DNA of 59,744 nucleotides from Candidatus Woesebacteria bacterium GW2011_GWA1_39_21 (GCA_000993685.1 LBWP01000012.1:1-59744); one strand, 5' to 3'; shown: positions 34,934-43,473, counted from the stretch's first letter. The notes: generated by a model from the letters alone, not told the origin. Numbers and translations are program-made.

Positions 34934-35570
34934 TCGCGACAGCGAAGGTATTTTGGGCATAAATACATCCCCAAACGAATTCCCCACCGTTGAGAAGTTT
35001 CTTATGACCCAAGGTGTTATCCCAAAGTCCAACCGTTTCTTCAGGTGTTAAACCTCCATATGCTAAAAATTCGGCGATCGTTGAGTATTTTTCAAATATC
35101 CACTTAAGGTCCGGGCGCCTTTCCGTCATGTTTCCAAAACCTTCGTGTCCATCTAATTTCCCAAGCTCCAGAAGTTCATTTAACCTAATTGATGCAATTG
35201 TACAAAGCTCATCTGCTTGTTTTAAGGGATTAACGCCATACTCAACGCGTTTCCCATTTACAGCTTCCCATAATTGAGGTCCTCCCCAAATAACTCCTTG
35301 TGAAACTTTCTTGACACTCGGCGAGGGAACTTTGGTGGGAGCAGGCGTACCCTGCTCAATGACATAACTCGTCGCATCAGGTTGGGTAAAAATTTGCGTT
35401 AAATACTCATCCATACTTTTTTGGCCTTCAAGATAACCACGAAAATATGTATAACGAAGAGCTGTGCATAAAAGCAAAACAAGAGCCGTGGCCATCCCGC
35501 TAAAAAGCAGAGTTTTAACAATGATTAGTACAACTTTTTCAGCAAACTTCCAACGATTTTGACTAGGCAT
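34920..35570 (-). CDS. CAP/SCP-domain secreted protein
   Basis: 216 aa. Transmembrane anchor at about 12-36, linker with TPAPTKVPSPS, then a CAP domain (about 105-216): LWEAVNGKRVEYGVNPL, LCTIASIRLNEL, DGHEGF (one of the cation-binding histidines) and WDNTLGHKKLL (the second His), ending FVWGCIYAQNTFAVAITAY. Bacterial CAP proteins such as YkwD are surface proteins of uncertain role. Eight bases downstream of dtd, possibly co-transcribed. Confidence 0.85.
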   Translation of the reverse strand: MPSQNRWKFAEKVVLIIVKTLLFSGMATALVLLLCTALRYTYFRGYLEGQKSMDEYLTQIFTQPDATSYVIEQGTPAPTKVPSPSVKKVSQGVIWGGPQLWEAVNGKRVEYGVNPLKQADELCTIASIRLNELLELGKLDGHEGFGNMTERRPDLKWIFEKYSTIAEFLAYGGLTPEETVGLWDNTLGHKKLLNGGEFVWGCIYAQNTFAVAITAY

Positions 35571-35577
35571 AATCAGC

Positions 35578-36027
35578 TTATTTATAATCGGAAGAATCCA
35601 AAAGTATTGTTACCGGTCCGTCAAGTTCAAGCGAGATTTTCATATATTCTCCAAAAACACCTTTCTGAACATCGATTCCCTTTTGTTCGAGAAGCTCCAA
35701 AAAGAGTTCATACAAAGTTCGCGCCTCTTGCGGGTTTTTTGCTTTAATAAATGAGGGTCGATTACCATCTTTAGTATCAGCATAAAGAGTAAATTGTGAC
35801 ACAACCAATATCGAAGAATTTGTGTCGGAAACAGATAAATTCATCTTATCGTTATCATCAGACATGATTCTTAATTTAGATACTTTTTCCGCCAATACTT
35901 TTGCATCAGCCTCAAAATCACTCTCACCGACTCCAAAAAGAACAAATAGCCCTTTGCCAATTTTCCCCGACACTTTCCCGGACACACTCACTTCAGCTCT
36001 GTTTACCCTTTGAATAATCAAACGCAT
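35578..36027 (-). CDS. dtd: D-aminoacyl-tRNA deacylase
   Basis: 149 aa, full family length. Removes D-amino acids (and glycine from tRNA-Ala). Landmarks: MRLIIQRVNRAEVSV at the start, the SQF motif in LVVSQFTLYAD, and the Gly-cisPro-type segment late in the protein, here DGPVTILLDS. The -10 box TAAAAT (36034-36039) is six bases before the ATG. It is the last chromosomal gene left of the comM 3'-fragment. Confidence 0.95.
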   Translation of the reverse strand: MRLIIQRVNRAEVSVSGKVSGKIGKGLFVLFGVGESDFEADAKVLAEKVSKLRIMSDDNDKMNLSVSDTNSSILVVSQFTLYADTKDGNRPSFIKAKNPQEARTLYELFLELLEQKGIDVQKGVFGEYMKISLELDGPVTILLDSSDYK

Positions 36028-36033
36028 ACGCTT

Positions 36034-36039
36034 ATTTTA
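36034..36039 (-). promoter_or_regulatory. -10 box of a leaderless promoter (dtd)
   Basis: TAAAAT on the minus strand, then AAGCGT, then ATG. Confidence 0.5.
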
Positions 36040-36072
36040 GCAAAAACTTGCGAATCTTGTCGCCCTACAAAA

Positions 36073-36192
36073 TCAAAGCTCACTTTCCTTCGGTCTGTAT
36101 TGAAGGGCTTCCGCTATGTGATTAGTCGTGATATCCTTTACTCCCTCCAAATCTGCAATCATCCGAGCGATTTTTATTACTTTAAAGAAATA
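36073..36192 (-). pseudogene. displaced 3' end of comM (fragment 1)
   Basis: Reads YFFKVIKIARMIADLEG and on through ITTNHIAEALQYRPKES to a TGA stop, matching the last 39 residues of the ComM protein at 41924. Immediately upstream in frame is a stop, so nothing of the gene before this point remains. DNA identity to the comM copy at 41924 is only roughly 70%, so it is not a recent duplicate. It ends 16 bp from the nucleotidyltransferase gene. Confidence 0.85.
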
Positions 36193-36208
36193 TTTTATTC
36201 ATTGTTAT

Positions 36209-37009
36209 TTATAAGTCAGACTTCCTTTTTAAACTATTAATCCTATTTTTTCCGTCTTCGAGTAAATATACCCTCATTTCAGCTGGTATCCTTTCCCACC
36301 GACTTAGGCACCTGAAAGGTGCCGCTACTTCGACAGGAGTTTCCGCCGAATATTCTTTTAAAAACCGATGTGTAATATTGTCCTTCAACCTTTCTAAAAG
36401 CTCTTCGCCATTGTTTTTATTATCTACCAAAATTTTGGTTCCACAAACATACCTATCTACGAGAGGACCTGGTACAAAACTACCATTGGGTGTTAACAAA
36501 AACGCTGGGAAAAACGTTACTTCTCTCCCGGAAAACAACCAATATGTTTTTGAAAATTTAACCAATCTACCATCAAAAGTTCGTTGAGAATAGTCCTGGT
36601 TAGGGTTGAAGTTACCTGAATTTCGAATTGCTAATAAGTACACATCTTTGTCCAGATTAACTAAATCCGTATTAACCACGTCTACAAACGATCGTGAAAC
36701 TGTTATATCAATTCCGACTGGAACATCTTTTAAAAAACTTTTTATTTGTAACATATCTATCCCCTGGCTTTCTTTTGAAATTGTTAGGCAATCATGCAAT
36801 CCTGAAATTAAAGGTTGTAATAGATTGTCGCCTTTCACTTTTTCCAGTCCATTTATTTCTGGAGTAACTACCTCGATATCAATATCTGAAGTTGGTTTGG
36901 GTAAACCATATGCCCTTGAGCCTTCAAGTAATATGTAATCAGATAGCGGGGAAAAAATTTCAACCACCCTCTCAATTATTTCGTTAGAAAAGCGTTCATG
37001 TGATGACAT
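36209..37009 (-). CDS. nucleotidyltransferase-fold protein
   Basis: 266 aa from the ATG at 37009 (MSSHERFSN). The catalytic signature GSRAYGLPKPTSDIDIEVV (about 33-51) gives the GS motif and the DxD metal-binding pair of DNA-polymerase-beta-like nucleotidyltransferases; a third acidic residue is probably in PVGIDITVSRS. The C-terminal 150 residues are unassigned. Such proteins transfer nucleotides to small molecules or proteins. It lies within the comM-bounded island, back to back with galE. Confidence 0.75.
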   Translation of the reverse strand: MSSHERFSNEIIERVVEIFSPLSDYILLEGSRAYGLPKPTSDIDIEVVTPEINGLEKVKGDNLLQPLISGLHDCLTISKESQGIDMLQIKSFLKDVPVGIDITVSRSFVDVVNTDLVNLDKDVYLLAIRNSGNFNPNQDYSQRTFDGRLVKFSKTYWLFSGREVTFFPAFLLTPNGSFVPGPLVDRYVCGTKILVDNKNNGEELLERLKDNITHRFLKEYSAETPVEVAAPFRCLSRWERIPAEMRVYLLEDGKNRINSLKRKSDL

Positions 37010-37113
37010 AGTAAGTGAAGTATATAACACATAACCTATTATGGGATATATTTCTGTTTTTGTATTTTGATTTAAGGATATTAATTAATATACAATACGA
37101 TCATAGACATCCA

Positions 37114-38124
37114 ATGAAAATATTAGTTACAGGGGGTTCAGGTTATATCGGTAGTCACACTTGTTTAGAACTACTTAAAATGAATTACGAAGTTGCAGTA
37201 ATTGACAACTTGAGCAACAGCAAGAAGACAAGTCTGAAAAGAGTCGAAAAAATAACAAAAAACAAAATAGACTTTTTTAAAGTTGATTTGCTCGATTTAA
37301 AAAAATTAAATCATGTTTTTGACAAATTCACTCCCGATGCAGTAATACACTTTGCTGGGAAAAAAGCAGTAGGGGAATCGGTAATAAAACCTATAGAATA
37401 TTATAAAAACAACCTAGGTGGAACAATAAATTTAATTGAGGTAATGAAAAACCATAATATTAAAAAATTAATCTTCAGCTCCTCCTGTACTGTATACGGC
37501 TTGCCCAATAAAGTCCCTATAAAAGAAGATTTTCCTGTGTCGGCGGTAAATCCCTACGGCAGGACAAAACTTTTTATTGAATTTCTTTTACAGGACGTCT
37601 CTCAGTCGGATCCCAATTGGAATATTATTGTTTTAAGATATTTCAATCCCGTCGGAGCCGATCAAAGCGGTATTATTGGGGAAGATCCAAACGGAATTCC
37701 TAATAATCTATTTCCGTACATAACTCAGGTGGCTGTCGGAAAATTGCCTATACTTTCAATCTACGGTAATGATTACCCTACTCCTGACGGAACCTGTATC
37801 AGAGATTATATCCATGTAAGTGATTTAGCTTTCGGTCATGTAAAAGCTATCGATAAACTACGCAAATCTTCAGGTACTAATACATATAACTTAGGAACGG
37901 GCAAAGGTTACAGCGTTCTAGAAGTGCTCTCTACATTCGAAAAAGTGACGGGTAAAAATATTCCTCACCGATTCGTTAAAAGAAGAGAAGGTGATGTATC
38001 AGCTTCATATTCGGATACAACCAAGGCTCGCCGGGAGTTGGGGTGGAAAGCTAATAAAAATCTCGAAGACATGTGCAAAGATGCGTGGCATTTCCAATCT
38101 TTGAATCCCCGAGGGTACAACTGA
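37114..38124 (+). CDS. galE: UDP-glucose 4-epimerase
   Basis: 336 aa from the ATG at 37114 (MKILVTGGSGYIGSH); the frame is open upstream but without family character. Extended short-chain dehydrogenase converting UDP-glucose and UDP-galactose. NAD-binding GGSGYIGS, catalytic Ser in FSSSCTVYG, and YGRTKLFIE (YxxxK) are intact, as are RYFNPVGAD and IRDYIHVSDLA. Length is standard. In the comM-bounded island, suggesting imported cell-surface sugar metabolism. Confidence 0.93.
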   Translation: MKILVTGGSGYIGSHTCLELLKMNYEVAVIDNLSNSKKTSLKRVEKITKNKIDFFKVDLLDLKKLNHVFDKFTPDAVIHFAGKKAVGESVIKPIEYYKNNLGGTINLIEVMKNHNIKKLIFSSSCTVYGLPNKVPIKEDFPVSAVNPYGRTKLFIEFLLQDVSQSDPNWNIIVLRYFNPVGADQSGIIGEDPNGIPNNLFPYITQVAVGKLPILSIYGNDYPTPDGTCIRDYIHVSDLAFGHVKAIDKLRKSSGTNTYNLGTGKGYSVLEVLSTFEKVTGKNIPHRFVKRREGDVSASYSDTTKARRELGWKANKNLEDMCKDAWHFQSLNPRGYN

Positions 38125-38145
38125 TCAACTTTATGGTTAAATAAA

Positions 38146-38583
38146 TTATTCTATTTCCCCAATATACTCCCCCTCTTTTGAAAATCCTTCATTAAAATCT
38201 TCAAGTAGTTTAGCGGATAAAGTTTTTGGCAAGAGATTATCAGGTAAATTATCAATATCAAGCCATGTTAACCAAACATCTCCGTCAGGATGTTGGGGAT
38301 CTTTCATACCTTCAAGTTTCTCTGTTTTGTCAATATTTCCTAATATAAACAGCTCTATACTATGTTCATCCTCATCAAGTTTGATAAAATCACGAACGTA
38401 GAGAATTTTTTGAAAATCAAACTTCACATCTTCCCCACATTCCTCTCTGGTTTCCCTTATACACGCATCCTTTATTGTTTCCCCATACTCCAAGTGACCG
38501 CCAATATAATGATAGAAATCACTTTTTTTTCGATACTGAACTAAAACTTTCTTGTCATGAATTACTACAAGCCTTACTCGTAC
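38146..38583 (-). CDS. Nudix hydrolase without a standard start codon
   Basis: About 145 aa. A perfect Nudix box, G-x5-E-x7-RE-x-x-EE-x-G, is read from GHLEYGETIKDACI to RETREECGED. Upstream the frame continues as VRVRLVVIHDKKVLVQYRKK, the typical first strand, but no ATG, GTG or TTG exists between it and the preceding stop at about 38605. The Shine-Dalgarno AAGAGG points to a GTA codon at 38581-38583, so the start may be mutated or an ATT is used. A TTG at 38493 would cut into the Nudix box. Housecleaning of nucleotide derivatives is the family role. Confidence 0.65.
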   Translation of the reverse strand, partial: VRVRLVVIHDKKVLVQYRKKSDFYHYIGGHLEYGETIKDACIRETREECGEDVKFDFQKILYVRDFIKLDEDEHSIELFILGNIDKTEKLEGMKDPQHPDGDVWLTWLDIDNLPDNLLPKTLSAKLLEDFNEGFSKEGEYIGEIE

Positions 38584-38599
38584 ATTAATCCTCTTATTT

Positions 38600-38690
38600 A
38601 ATTTTTATAACTTTAAAATAACTTCTTGCTGATAAATTCATACTGGAGGTTTCCGCAATCATTATTTTCTAACGCAAAACTATATAACAA
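38600..38690 (-). pseudogene. comM fragment 2
   Basis: Reads MNLSARSYFKVIKI, equal to MNLTARSYFKVIKI of the comM copy, with 39 of 42 bases identical, then runs into a stop. A weaker match continues upstream (KIMIAETSS against RTMMVSATNA) with an in-frame stop. It lies between the Nudix gene and the arg promoter. Confidence 0.7.
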
Positions 38691-38692
38691 AT

Positions 38693-38722
38693 TTGACAAT
38701 GTGTTGTCATTTTTTATATAAT
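38693..38722 (+). promoter_or_regulatory. promoter of the argH-argG leader
   Basis: Perfect TTGACA, 18-bp spacer, perfect TATAAT; predicted start near 38729. Confidence 0.75.
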
Positions 38723-38728
38723 ACCTAA

Positions 38729-38957
38729 CATATTCGTGTAAAGGCGTTTGCACTGGAGTCGCGATCCAGGAGCTCCCGGTCAAAATACCGGGCGGAGTGG
38801 CCGTAATATCACTAGAGCATGTCACAAGGAAACTGAGTGCTTGAAAAATAAGGGTTATTTATCATTTGTGAATTGTAAATAACTGAAAAAGGGTGGTACA
38901 GCCTTAGAAGGGCCCCTTTGAATACCAACCAAATTTGGCATTCGAAGGGGCTTTTTT
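38729..38957 (+). promoter_or_regulatory. T-box leader upstream of argH-argG
   Basis: About 230 nt leader. The T-box element AGGGTGGTACAGC is at 38890-38902, with the TGGT bulge complementary to an ACCA tRNA end. It is followed at once by a strong terminator stem (38912-38957). Upstream, GC-rich hairpins (for example CCCGGT/ACCGGG near 38778-38796) would belong to stem I. The gene pair makes arginine, so tRNA-Arg is the expected ligand; the specifier codon could not be assigned by eye. Uncharged tRNA would favour the antiterminator. Confidence 0.75.
38912..38957 (+). terminator. conditional terminator of the T-box leader
   Basis: Sixteen-base stem, GCCCCTT...AAGGGGC with two non-Watson-Crick positions, followed by six T. 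Confidence 0.8.
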
Positions 38958-38968
38958 AGTTGTTATAT

Positions 38969-40321
38969 ATGAAAAAACTTTGGCAAAAAAATGCAGTTAG
39001 ATTAAATCCGGTTATTGAAGTCTTTGAAACAAAGGGCGATCTTATTTTGGATCAAAAACTGGTCAAGTACGATGTCTGGGGTTCAGTTGCTCAGGCAAAG
39101 ATGCTTAATAAAATAGGTATTATCACACCGAATGAATTATCCAGTGTGATCGCCGGGCTTCAGGATATATTAAAGTTAAATGAGCAAAACAAATTTATTC
39201 TGGAGGCGGGAGATGAAGATGTTCATACCAAGATTGAAAATTACTTGACGGAGAAATGCGGTGAGGTTGGTAAAAAAATTCACACAGGGAGGTCCAGAAA
39301 TGACCAGGTCTTAACGGTAATAAGATTATTTAGTAAGGAGCAATTAATTCTTATCTGGCAGGAATTAATCACTCTTGAAAATAGTTTTTTGAAATTTGCA
39401 AAAAAATTTCAGTCTGTGGCGATGCCCGGATATACCCATCTACAAAAAGCCATGCCTTCGACAGTGGGTTTATGGGCTTTGGCTTTTTTAGAGTCTCTTT
39501 TAGATGACTCTAAATCTATTAGTCATGCATATGAGTTAAATAATCAATCTCCTTTGGGTTCTGCAGCCGGTTTCGGTGTGCCGCTGGGATTAGATAGAGC
39601 GTATTCTGCTAAACTCCTGGGTTTTGCCAAAGTCCAGATTAATCCTGTTTATTGTCAAAACAGCAGAGGTAAAATAGAGGCAGAAATTGTAGCTTCACTT
39701 ATTCAGATACTGGCCACAATTAATAAGTTTGCCTCCGATGTGTTATTGTTTACAACAGCAGAATTTAACTACTTTACAATTTCCGAATCTTTATGTTCGG
39801 GAAGCAGTATCATGCCGCAGAAGAAAAATGTTGATGTAGCGGAGCTGTTAAAAAGTAAAGTGCACCTTGTTTTGGGTTATTATATCCAGCTTATAAGCTT
39901 ATCGAATAATTTGTTTTCTGGTTATAACCGGGACCTGCAAGATAGTAAAAAACCATTAATGGAGAGTTTTGAGATAGTTCTGGATAGCCTAAAAGTCGCT
40001 GATATTCTGATTAATAATCTGACTCCGAATAAAGAGAAATTATTAAGTAGTCTGACGCCAGAGATATTTGCCACGCATAGAGCATTTGAGTTAGTTAAAA
40101 AAGACATACCATTTAGAGAGGCATATCAAATGGTAGGAAGTAGTAATCAGGATATTCGTATTAAAGACATCGATAAATTACTTAAGTTATCGACCCATAT
40201 TGGCGGGACAGGAAACTTAGGTTTGAAATTATTTGAAAAGGAAGTTGGTTTAAGCAAAGTGGGTTTTGCTGAAGAGGAAAATCATTTCTATTTGTCAATA
40301 AAAAAATTACTTGAGAATTGA
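38969..40321 (+). CDS. argH: argininosuccinate lyase
   Basis: 450 aa from the ATG at 38969. Splits argininosuccinate into arginine and fumarate. Fumarase/aspartase-superfamily signature SSIMPQKKNVDVAELL is present, with the mobile-loop Ser, and HTGRSRNDQVLT plus MPGYTHLQKAMP mark the other two conserved regions. Length standard. There is no close Shine-Dalgarno; the terminator stem contains GAAGGGG 18 bases upstream. argG follows 11 bp later. Only these two arginine genes are here, so citrulline must be imported or made elsewhere. Confidence 0.95.
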   Translation: MKKLWQKNAVRLNPVIEVFETKGDLILDQKLVKYDVWGSVAQAKMLNKIGIITPNELSSVIAGLQDILKLNEQNKFILEAGDEDVHTKIENYLTEKCGEVGKKIHTGRSRNDQVLTVIRLFSKEQLILIWQELITLENSFLKFAKKFQSVAMPGYTHLQKAMPSTVGLWALAFLESLLDDSKSISHAYELNNQSPLGSAAGFGVPLGLDRAYSAKLLGFAKVQINPVYCQNSRGKIEAEIVASLIQILATINKFASDVLLFTTAEFNYFTISESLCSGSSIMPQKKNVDVAELLKSKVHLVLGYYIQLISLSNNLFSGYNRDLQDSKKPLMESFEIVLDSLKVADILINNLTPNKEKLLSSLTPEIFATHRAFELVKKDIPFREAYQMVGSSNQDIRIKDIDKLLKLSTHIGGTGNLGLKLFEKEVGLSKVGFAEEENHFYLSIKKLLEN

Positions 40322-40332
40322 GGTGGTATTAA

Positions 40333-41604
40333 ATGAATATTAAATCTGATTATATAAAAACTGCTTCTTACGAAGGTAAAGTGGGTAAGGTTAAGAAAGT
40401 TCTCTTGCTTTATTCCGGAGGGTTGGACACTTCGGTAATCTTGAAATGGATTCAGGACCATTATAAGGCGGAAGTCGTAACTTTAACAGCCGATTTGGGA
40501 CAACAACACGATGGCTTGGAAGCAATTAAAAACAAAGCTCTAAAGTTTGGAGCCGTGGATGCAATTGTAGCCGGTTTCAAAGATGAGTTTGCGGATGATT
40601 ACATAGCCACGGGTATCAAAGCCAATGCTGAATACCAAGGAGAATATCATCTTTCAACACCAATAGGCAGAGCAATACTGGCAAAAAAGGCTGTTGAGAT
40701 AGCTAAGAAAGTTGGTGCCGATGCAATTGCTCATGGATGTACGGGGAAAGGTAACGATCAAGTGAGGATTGAGGGTTATGCCCTGACTTTTAATCCAGAT
40801 ATAAAAGTAATCGCTCCGGTAAGAGAATGGGCAATGGATAGAAATGAAGAAATTAAATATGCCCAGGAGTATGGAATTCCAATTCCTGCTTCAGTGGAAT
40901 TTCCGTATAGTGATGATGACAATATGTGGGGTATTACCTGGGAAGGCGGAGAAATAACCGACCCGGGTCTGATAGCTCCGGAGGAAAAATTTTTAACCAC
41001 TTATACATTGCCTAAGGATGCGCCTGATAAACCGGAATTCGTAAAATTAGGATTTGAACAAGGCATACCAACCTCGCTTAATGGAGAGAAATTAAGTTTG
41101 GCTAATTTAATTATTAAATTGAACAAACTTGCCGGTTGTCATGGCGTAGGAACGGTTCAACTTTTGGAAGACAGACTAATCGGTCTGAAAAATAGAGGAG
41201 TATATGAACATCCGGCAGCCCATGTAATTATCGAAGCTCACAGAAATTTAGAGAAGTATGTTTCAACAAGAACCTTAAATGAGTTAAAGGAAATAATGGA
41301 TATTAAATGGGGTTATATGTGTTATGGAGGCTTATGGTATGACCCGGCCATGACAGCAATCAATGCTTTTAATGACAAGGTTAATGAAAAAGCAACAGGG
41401 GAAGTAACCATAAAACTATTTAAGGGTAATACCACAGTGGTGGCAGTCACATCCCCCTTTGCTTTGGACTATGTTTCCTTCAATAAAAATGAAGGTTATG
41501 ATCTGAATGTTAATATCAGCGCCGGGTTCATCGAAGTACACTCTTTACAAATGAAGCTTGCCAAACAGATCGAGCGAAAGATGAAATTAGGAAAACAATC
41601 GTAA
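40333..41604 (+). CDS. argG: argininosuccinate synthase
   Basis: 423 aa. Joins citrulline and aspartate using ATP. The N-type ATP pyrophosphatase loop is LLYSGGLDTSVILKW, followed by HGCTGKGNDQVRIE and KVIAPVREW. A strong ribosome site (GAGGTGG) precedes the ATG. There is an N-terminal extension of about 20 residues before the loop. Together with argH it forms a T-box-controlled citrulline-to-arginine module between two comM 3' pieces. Confidence 0.96.
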   Translation: MNIKSDYIKTASYEGKVGKVKKVLLLYSGGLDTSVILKWIQDHYKAEVVTLTADLGQQHDGLEAIKNKALKFGAVDAIVAGFKDEFADDYIATGIKANAEYQGEYHLSTPIGRAILAKKAVEIAKKVGADAIAHGCTGKGNDQVRIEGYALTFNPDIKVIAPVREWAMDRNEEIKYAQEYGIPIPASVEFPYSDDDNMWGITWEGGEITDPGLIAPEEKFLTTYTLPKDAPDKPEFVKLGFEQGIPTSLNGEKLSLANLIIKLNKLAGCHGVGTVQLLEDRLIGLKNRGVYEHPAAHVIIEAHRNLEKYVSTRTLNELKEIMDIKWGYMCYGGLWYDPAMTAINAFNDKVNEKATGEVTIKLFKGNTTVVAVTSPFALDYVSFNKNEGYDLNVNISAGFIEVHSLQMKLAKQIERKMKLGKQS

Positions 41605-41649
41605 AAACTCGATTTATCAAAGACAAAATAAAGATTATTTACGAATCGT

Positions 41650-41679
41650 TTGACAATCCTATAATATGCGAAGTAAAAT
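41650..41679 (+). promoter_or_regulatory. promoter of second leader
   Basis: TTGACA, 18-bp spacer, TAAAAT; a TATAAT also occurs at about 41660. The -35 context matches that of the arg promoter. Confidence 0.45.
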
Positions 41680-41689
41680 ACGGAATATG

Positions 41690-41807
41690 TTTGGGATATA
41701 CTCTTTCACCCTAAGGCTGACATTAACTCCTCGCAGGAGAGTATAGCTTTTAGTGAGAGGAAATTCTTATTCCTTATAATACCTCTCATAAAAGAGAGGT
41801 CTTTTTG
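41690..41807 (+). promoter_or_regulatory. attenuator-like structured leader
   Basis: TATACTCT (41697) pairs with AGAGTATA (41738) to close a domain that contains the hairpin CTCCTCGCAGGAG. Then TGAGAGG (41754) can pair with CCTCTCA (41782) as an antiterminator, competing with the terminator ACCTCTC/GAGAGGT plus T-run (41781-41807). Two exclusive structures before a start codon are the layout of a riboswitch or attenuator. No known class was recognised. Confidence 0.5.
41781..41807 (+). terminator. intrinsic terminator in second leader
   Basis: Perfect 7-bp stem ACCTCTC/GAGAGGT, six-base loop, then CTTTTTG. Confidence 0.75.
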
Positions 41808-41818
41808 TTATTAAAAAT

Positions 41819-41896
41819 ATGAGTATAGAAAAAATCGATTTGAAAGCTGGATTGTTATCTGATAGAACCGCTAAAGAATTCGGCACCAAGGTTTAA
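41819..41896 (+). pseudogene. 25-codon stub of a gene after the second leader
   Basis: ATG followed by SIEKIDLKAGLLSDRTAKEF, GTKV and TAA, 12 bp after the terminator. It looks like the N-terminus of a larger protein cut off where the comM 3' end begins (41924). It could also be a genuine short peptide. No family recognised. Confidence 0.45.
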
Positions 41897-41923
41897 TTAA
41901 ATTCCAACACCAAGTCAGAGGTT

Positions 41924-43473
41924 TTAAAATTCACTCTCTTTCGGACGATACTGAAGCGCTTCGGCAAGATGTGAAGTCAAAATATCTTTTTCACCGGCCA
42001 AATCTGCAATTGTTCTGGCAATTTTTATAACTTTAAAATAACTTCTGGCTGTTAAGTTCATTGCATTTGTTGCCGAGACCATCATTGTACGACAGCCAAC
42101 GGAGAGTTGACAGAATTCCTTAACGCTTTTGGTTGTCATTTCACTGTGATTCCTGCGCGCGCAGGCGAGTTTGTGTTTTTATATCGTCTAGTTTGAACAT
42201 CTCTCGCCTTCTGAACTCTTTTTTGGATTTCTTCGGACGATTCCCTTTTGTTGTTTCCCCTTCGATCATCATCTACCAGTTTTTGTGTTTCAACCGACGG
42301 AACATCAATGTGCATATCAATCCGATCCAGAATCGGACCCGACACTCTTTTTTGATACCTGGAAACCATTCCGGGAAGGCACTTGCACGGTTTTTTCGGG
42401 TCACCAAAATAACCGCACGGACAGGGATTGCTTGCGGCTACCAGTAAAAATTGTGCCGGATAAGTCACAGTACCTTTAGCTCTGGATATAGTTATCTTTG
42501 CATCTTCCATTGGCTGTCTTAATGCCTCCAAAACATGTCTGGGAAATTCGGGAAACTCGTCCAAAAACAAAACCCCTCGATGTGCCAGCGATACTTCACC
42601 TGGTGACGGATTGGTTCCCCCTCCAATAAGACCGATCCTGCTTGTTGTATGATGCGGACACCTAAATGGTCTTGATGTAATAATTGATTGACCAATCGGC
42701 AAATTTCCAGTAATCGAGTAGATTTTTGTTACTTCCAAAGCCTCGTCTTCAGTAAAGCGTGGAAGAATCCCTGGCAACGCTCTGGCAAGCATCGTTTTTC
42801 CGCTACCAGGTGAACCCTTCATAAAAATATTGTGTGACCCGGAAGCGGCGATTTCTATCGCCCTTTTTGCCGATTCCTGTCCGACAATTTCAGAAAAATC
42901 AAATTCTGCGTCGGCGGTTTTCAAAAGTGCCGATAGTCCAATTGGTTTAAGGCTTGGTACCTTAACAGTTCCTGCAGTAAACCTGACTAATTCTAAAAGA
43001 GATTCTATCGGGTAGACTTTAATTCCGCTTACAACTGCAGCCTCATTTTCATTAACTTTGGGAATAAAAACTGCGCGCATCCCTTTTTCTTTCGCCAAAT
43101 AAACCAGAGGTAAAATTCCGTTAGTATGGCGCAGAGTTCCATCCAAGGACATCTCACCAAAAAACAAAAGGCCGTCGACTTTGGGTGCAATTTGTCCGGA
43201 AGCGATTAAAATTCCCAATGCGATCGGCAGGTCGTACGAAGGACCGGCTTTGGGAAGATCGGCGGGGGCTAGATTTACAGTAATTCTCCTGACCGGAAAA
43301 TCAGCTCCGGAGTTTTTAATTGCCGAGCGAACTCTCTCTTTACTTTCCTCAACTGCTTTATCTGGAAGTCCGACAATCGTAAACGAAGGCAAACCTTCCT
43401 GGATGTCAACCTCAACGTCAATCAACGTAGCATTTAACCCAATCGTTGCCCCTGAAGTAATCTTTGCGAGCAT
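41924..43473 (-). pseudogene. comM: comM (YifB, Mg-chelatase-like) with one frameshift
   Basis: ComM is a hexameric AAA+ helicase that drives branch migration in natural transformation. The 5' frame (42136-43473) gives 445 aa with Walker A GSPGSGKTMLARAL, Walker B GVLFLDEFPEF and the CxC region NPCPCGYFGDPKKPCKC. It stops at ITVK just where the next frame begins NHSEMTTKSVKEF and finishes the C-terminal domain. Deleting one GC from the TGCGCGCGCA run at about 42155-42164 restores an unbroken protein of about 517 residues, the family length. Either a real inactivation or a sequencing error. Confidence 0.85.

Noticed and set aside
38613-38825. 70-codon minus-strand reading frame over the arg leader
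   Set aside because: It lies antisense to the promoter and T-box leader and partly over the comM fragment in another frame; no ribosome site and no family resemblance.
36209-41604. Recombinase gene of the comM island
   Set aside because: All genes in the interval are accounted for as metabolic or nucleotidyltransferase genes; no tyrosine or serine recombinase motif is seen.
41924-42139. Separate 71-aa gene after comM
   Set aside because: It is the C-terminal domain of ComM in the next frame; upstream residues NHSEM continue the ComM sequence, so it is one gene with a frameshift.
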